Assembly: GCA_020342025.1 (NCBI GenBank)
Contig: CP070840.1
Coordinates: forward strand, 789,237-795,789
DNA from: Deltaproteobacteria bacterium
Lineage (GTDB): Bacteria > Desulfobacterota > DSM-4660 > Desulfatiglandales > HGW-15
Direction: 5' to 3'
Length of the DNA stretch: 6,553 bases
A model generated the notes under the pieces. The model had not been told where the DNA came from. It did no database searches and saw only the letters and a list, made by a program, of their open reading frames with translations. Position numbers and translations under genes: made by a program. This document shows positions 4,606 to 6,553 of this stretch, in pieces (position 1 is the first letter of the stretch; the number at the start of each line of letters is the position of its first letter).

Positions 4606-6553
4606 TTGAAGAAGTACTTGGAATATATTGGCCAAAAGCAGAGCCTGCGCCTTGTGGCCATGGTCATCTTGGTGCTTCTGGCGAGTGCCGTTTTTCTGAG
4701 CATCTTCTCAGCCCGCAATATGAAAACGATCATCAATGAGGACTTTAACTCTCAGCAACTCCAATTGGCCAAACATGCTGCGGGCATCCTTTCAGAGAAT
4801 TTCAAAATCCTGAAAAGGGAACTGGCGACGCTGAGCCTTTCTCCTTCTATTCAGTACCTGGAGGCGGTCTCCTGGCCGAACCGCATGAAAATCACCCTAT
4901 CAAGCGTTGGTGACTATGGTGTGATTAAGATCATGCTCATAGAGCCGGACGGTTTCCACACCTATTCAATCAACTATACGAATACGACTTTCGTGGGAAC
5001 GGGGCGTTATAGCGATGAGGATTATTTTGAATGGTGTTTGATACCGGAAAACAAGAGCAAGATTTACGTAAGCGAAGTGAGGAAGGGGGTTGTTGAAAAC
5101 TCTGAGCTCGGCTATATCAAGATCATGGCCATCCCTGTGTATCAGATCTCCACGGATGAGGCCCATCCAAAGCCCACATACCGCTTCTCTGGCGTGCTCG
5201 TCTTTATCCTGGACCCCGTCCTATTTGCGAAGAAGGTGGTGGGGCCCATCCGATCGGGCAAGACCGGCTACGCATGGGTTATCGATGAGAAGGGGAATTT
5301 TCTCTACCACCTGGAAAAAGAATTCATAGGGCAAAACGCCTTTGAGGTGAGGAAATTCAAGGATCCGCATATCTCTTTCAGCAAGATTGACCTCATCCAG
5401 AAGGAAAAAATGTTACAGGGAAAGGAGGGGACTTCATGGTACATTTCAGGCTGGCACCGCGGTGAGATCGGAAGGACGAAAAAATTGATCGCCTATGCGC
5501 CGGTCCATATTGGCTCAGCAAACACAAAACACATATGGTCCGTTGCCGTCGCAGCCCCCATCAGTGAGGTGGAGGATGCCGTTCACAGCGTGTATGTGAG
5601 GCAGACCCTCATACAGGGATCAATCATCGCAGTGGTGATCATCGTTTTGGCCTTTTTCATCGCGATGGAACGGCTCTGGCTCCGAACCCTTGAACACATG
5701 GTCGAGGAGAAGACGAGCGATCTGGAAAGTTATGCGAAGAAACTGAGACGCTCGGAGGCAAGATACCGCTCACTCATCGAGTCGGCTGATGACATGATCT
5801 ATACCCTAGACAAAGACTGCAAGATCCTGTCAGTCAACCAATATTACAAGCGCCTCACTGGAAAGGAGGCCAACGAAGTCATCGGAAGAAATATCACCCA
5901 CATCATTGAATACAGAAATCCCGAACTTATCCGCGCCATCGTCGAAAGAGTCTTTAAAACGCGCGTAACAGTGGGTCACGAAGAACGCGTAAAAATAGGG
6001 GATAAGGAATATTGGCTTGATACAAAATACAGACCCGTTTTTGCGGGTGGAAATGAAATAAATCAGGTACTTGCCATCTCCAGGGACATTACGGAACACA
6101 AAACTATGGAGGATCAACTCTTTCATACCGAGAAACTGGCATCTCTAGGGTCTCTTTCAGCGGGTGTGGCCCATGAGATGAACAACCCCATCGCAATCAT
6201 TCTGGGCTTTGCAGAAATGCTCCTGGAAAGATTTCCAGATGGCTCCAAGGAACACGAGATTCTCAAAACCATTGAGAGACAAGGAAGCAATTGTCAGCGG
6301 ATCATTGAAAATCTCCTCACCTTTGCCAGGATTCCCGAAAAGACCAGTACGGAGACAGACTTGGTTGACAACCTTCGACATGTTGTCAATGTGGTCATGA
6401 ATACCCTGGTGACCAAGAAGGTGGATCTCAAAACTGACATAACAGAGGATATTCCCAAAGTGAGGGGTGACGGACAGCAGCTGGAGCAGGTATTCCTGAA
6501 CATTATTAATAACGCGGTGGCGGCGATGGATGGTGGTGGGCTCTTGACTATCT
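4606..6553 (+). CDS. Membrane sensor histidine kinase, Cache-like-PAS-HisKA (first 649 residues; 3' end outside window)
   Basis: The frame is open from an upstream TAG (4576-4578) to the window edge. TTG 4606 is chosen because GGGAG (4594-4598) lies seven bases upstream and because the next ATG (4660) would cut off the basic N-terminus before the first membrane helix. Order of parts: TM1 about residues 14-35; a roughly 300-residue extracytoplasmic sensor with double-Cache-like features (FSGVLVFILDP, GYAWVIDEKGNFLYH, IGQNAF, WSVAVAAPISEV); TM2 about 335-354; a short coiled linker; a PAS domain about 385-500 ending in AISRDITEHK; HisKA with AGVAHEMNNPIAIILGF, where His523 is the phosphoacceptor; and the start of the HATPase domain with the N-box NIINNAVAAM (Asn636). 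The G-boxes lie beyond the window. It should autophosphorylate on His523 in response to a small extracytoplasmic ligand and pass phosphate to a response regulator. The ligand is unknown and no partner regulator is visible. Confidence 0.9.
   Translation, partial: MKKYLEYIGQKQSLRLVAMVILVLLASAVFLSIFSARNMKTIINEDFNSQQLQLAKHAAGILSENFKILKRELATLSLSPSIQYLEAVSWPNRMKITLSSVGDYGVIKIMLIEPDGFHTYSINYTNTTFVGTGRYSDEDYFEWCLIPENKSKIYVSEVRKGVVENSELGYIKIMAIPVYQISTDEAHPKPTYRFSGVLVFILDPVLFAKKVVGPIRSGKTGYAWVIDEKGNFLYHLEKEFIGQNAFEVRKFKDPHISFSKIDLIQKEKMLQGKEGTSWYISGWHRGEIGRTKKLIAYAPVHIGSANTKHIWSVAVAAPISEVEDAVHSVYVRQTLIQGSIIAVVIIVLAFFIAMERLWLRTLEHMVEEKTSDLESYAKKLRRSEARYRSLIESADDMIYTLDKDCKILSVNQYYKRLTGKEANEVIGRNITHIIEYRNPELIRAIVERVFKTRVTVGHEERVKIGDKEYWLDTKYRPVFAGGNEINQVLAISRDITEHKTMEDQLFHTEKLASLGSLSAGVAHEMNNPIAIILGFAEMLLERFPDGSKEHEILKTIERQGSNCQRIIENLLTFARIPEKTSTETDLVDNLRHVVNVVMNTLVTKKVDLKTDITEDIPKVRGDGQQLEQVFLNIINNAVAAMDGGGLLTI

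Noticed and set aside
5830..6126. 98-residue open frame on the minus strand
   Set aside because: It is antisense to the PAS domain of the histidine kinase, with no family resemblance; the + strand frame is clearly the coding one.
1..6553. tRNA, rRNA, CRISPR array, transposase, phage or defence genes
   Set aside because: No cloverleaf, regularly spaced repeat-spacer pattern, transposase motif or phage-like gene was seen; the window looks like ordinary chromosomal DNA apart from the intergenic repeats.

Overview
The window reads as ordinary chromosomal DNA of a Gram-negative, probably anaerobic bacterium, most likely Desulfobacterota (the former Deltaproteobacteria). The grounds are moderate GC content, strong AGGAGG-type ribosome binding sites, a Cache-PAS-HisKA sensor kinase, an SLC13-type anion permease with a TNFMSDA motif, and a long palindromic intergenic repeat of a kind I recall from sulfate reducers. 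This assignment is an inference; no rRNA or other marker gene is present. All supported genes lie on the + strand.

Layout. Positions 1-486 hold the C-terminal end of an SLC13/DASS-family permease. A 46-nt gap with a strong Shine-Dalgarno leads to a 100-aa C4 zinc-ribbon protein of unknown function (533-835). A 130-nt spacer with a 22-nt palindrome follows, then a 158-aa stand-alone protein with two CBS motifs (966-1442). A strong, nested, bidirectional-looking intrinsic terminator (1517-1568) closes this first group. A sigma70-like promoter (1599-1626) then precedes a monocistronic-looking gene (1678-4284). It encodes an 868-aa PEP-synthase/PPDK-related protein with an intact ATP-grasp domain and swivelling phosphohistidine domain. 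The usual PEP/pyruvate TIM barrel is absent, and an unrelated C-terminal region takes its place. The 321-nt gap 4285-4605 carries a ~125-nt imperfect palindrome and three ACTTTAG boxes spaced exactly 10 bp apart. From 4606 to the window edge runs the N-terminal 649 residues of a membrane histidine kinase (TM - Cache-like sensor - TM - PAS - HisKA - start of HATPase), starting at TTG.

How the genes might work together is inference only. The CBS protein (typically an adenine-nucleotide sensor) and the dikinase-like protein (ATP to a phosphohistidine) both concern cellular energy state, but the terminator between them argues for separate transcripts. The kinase probably senses a small extracytoplasmic ligand; its response regulator is not in the window. 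The most interesting item is the barrel-less dikinase with its unassigned C-terminal domain.
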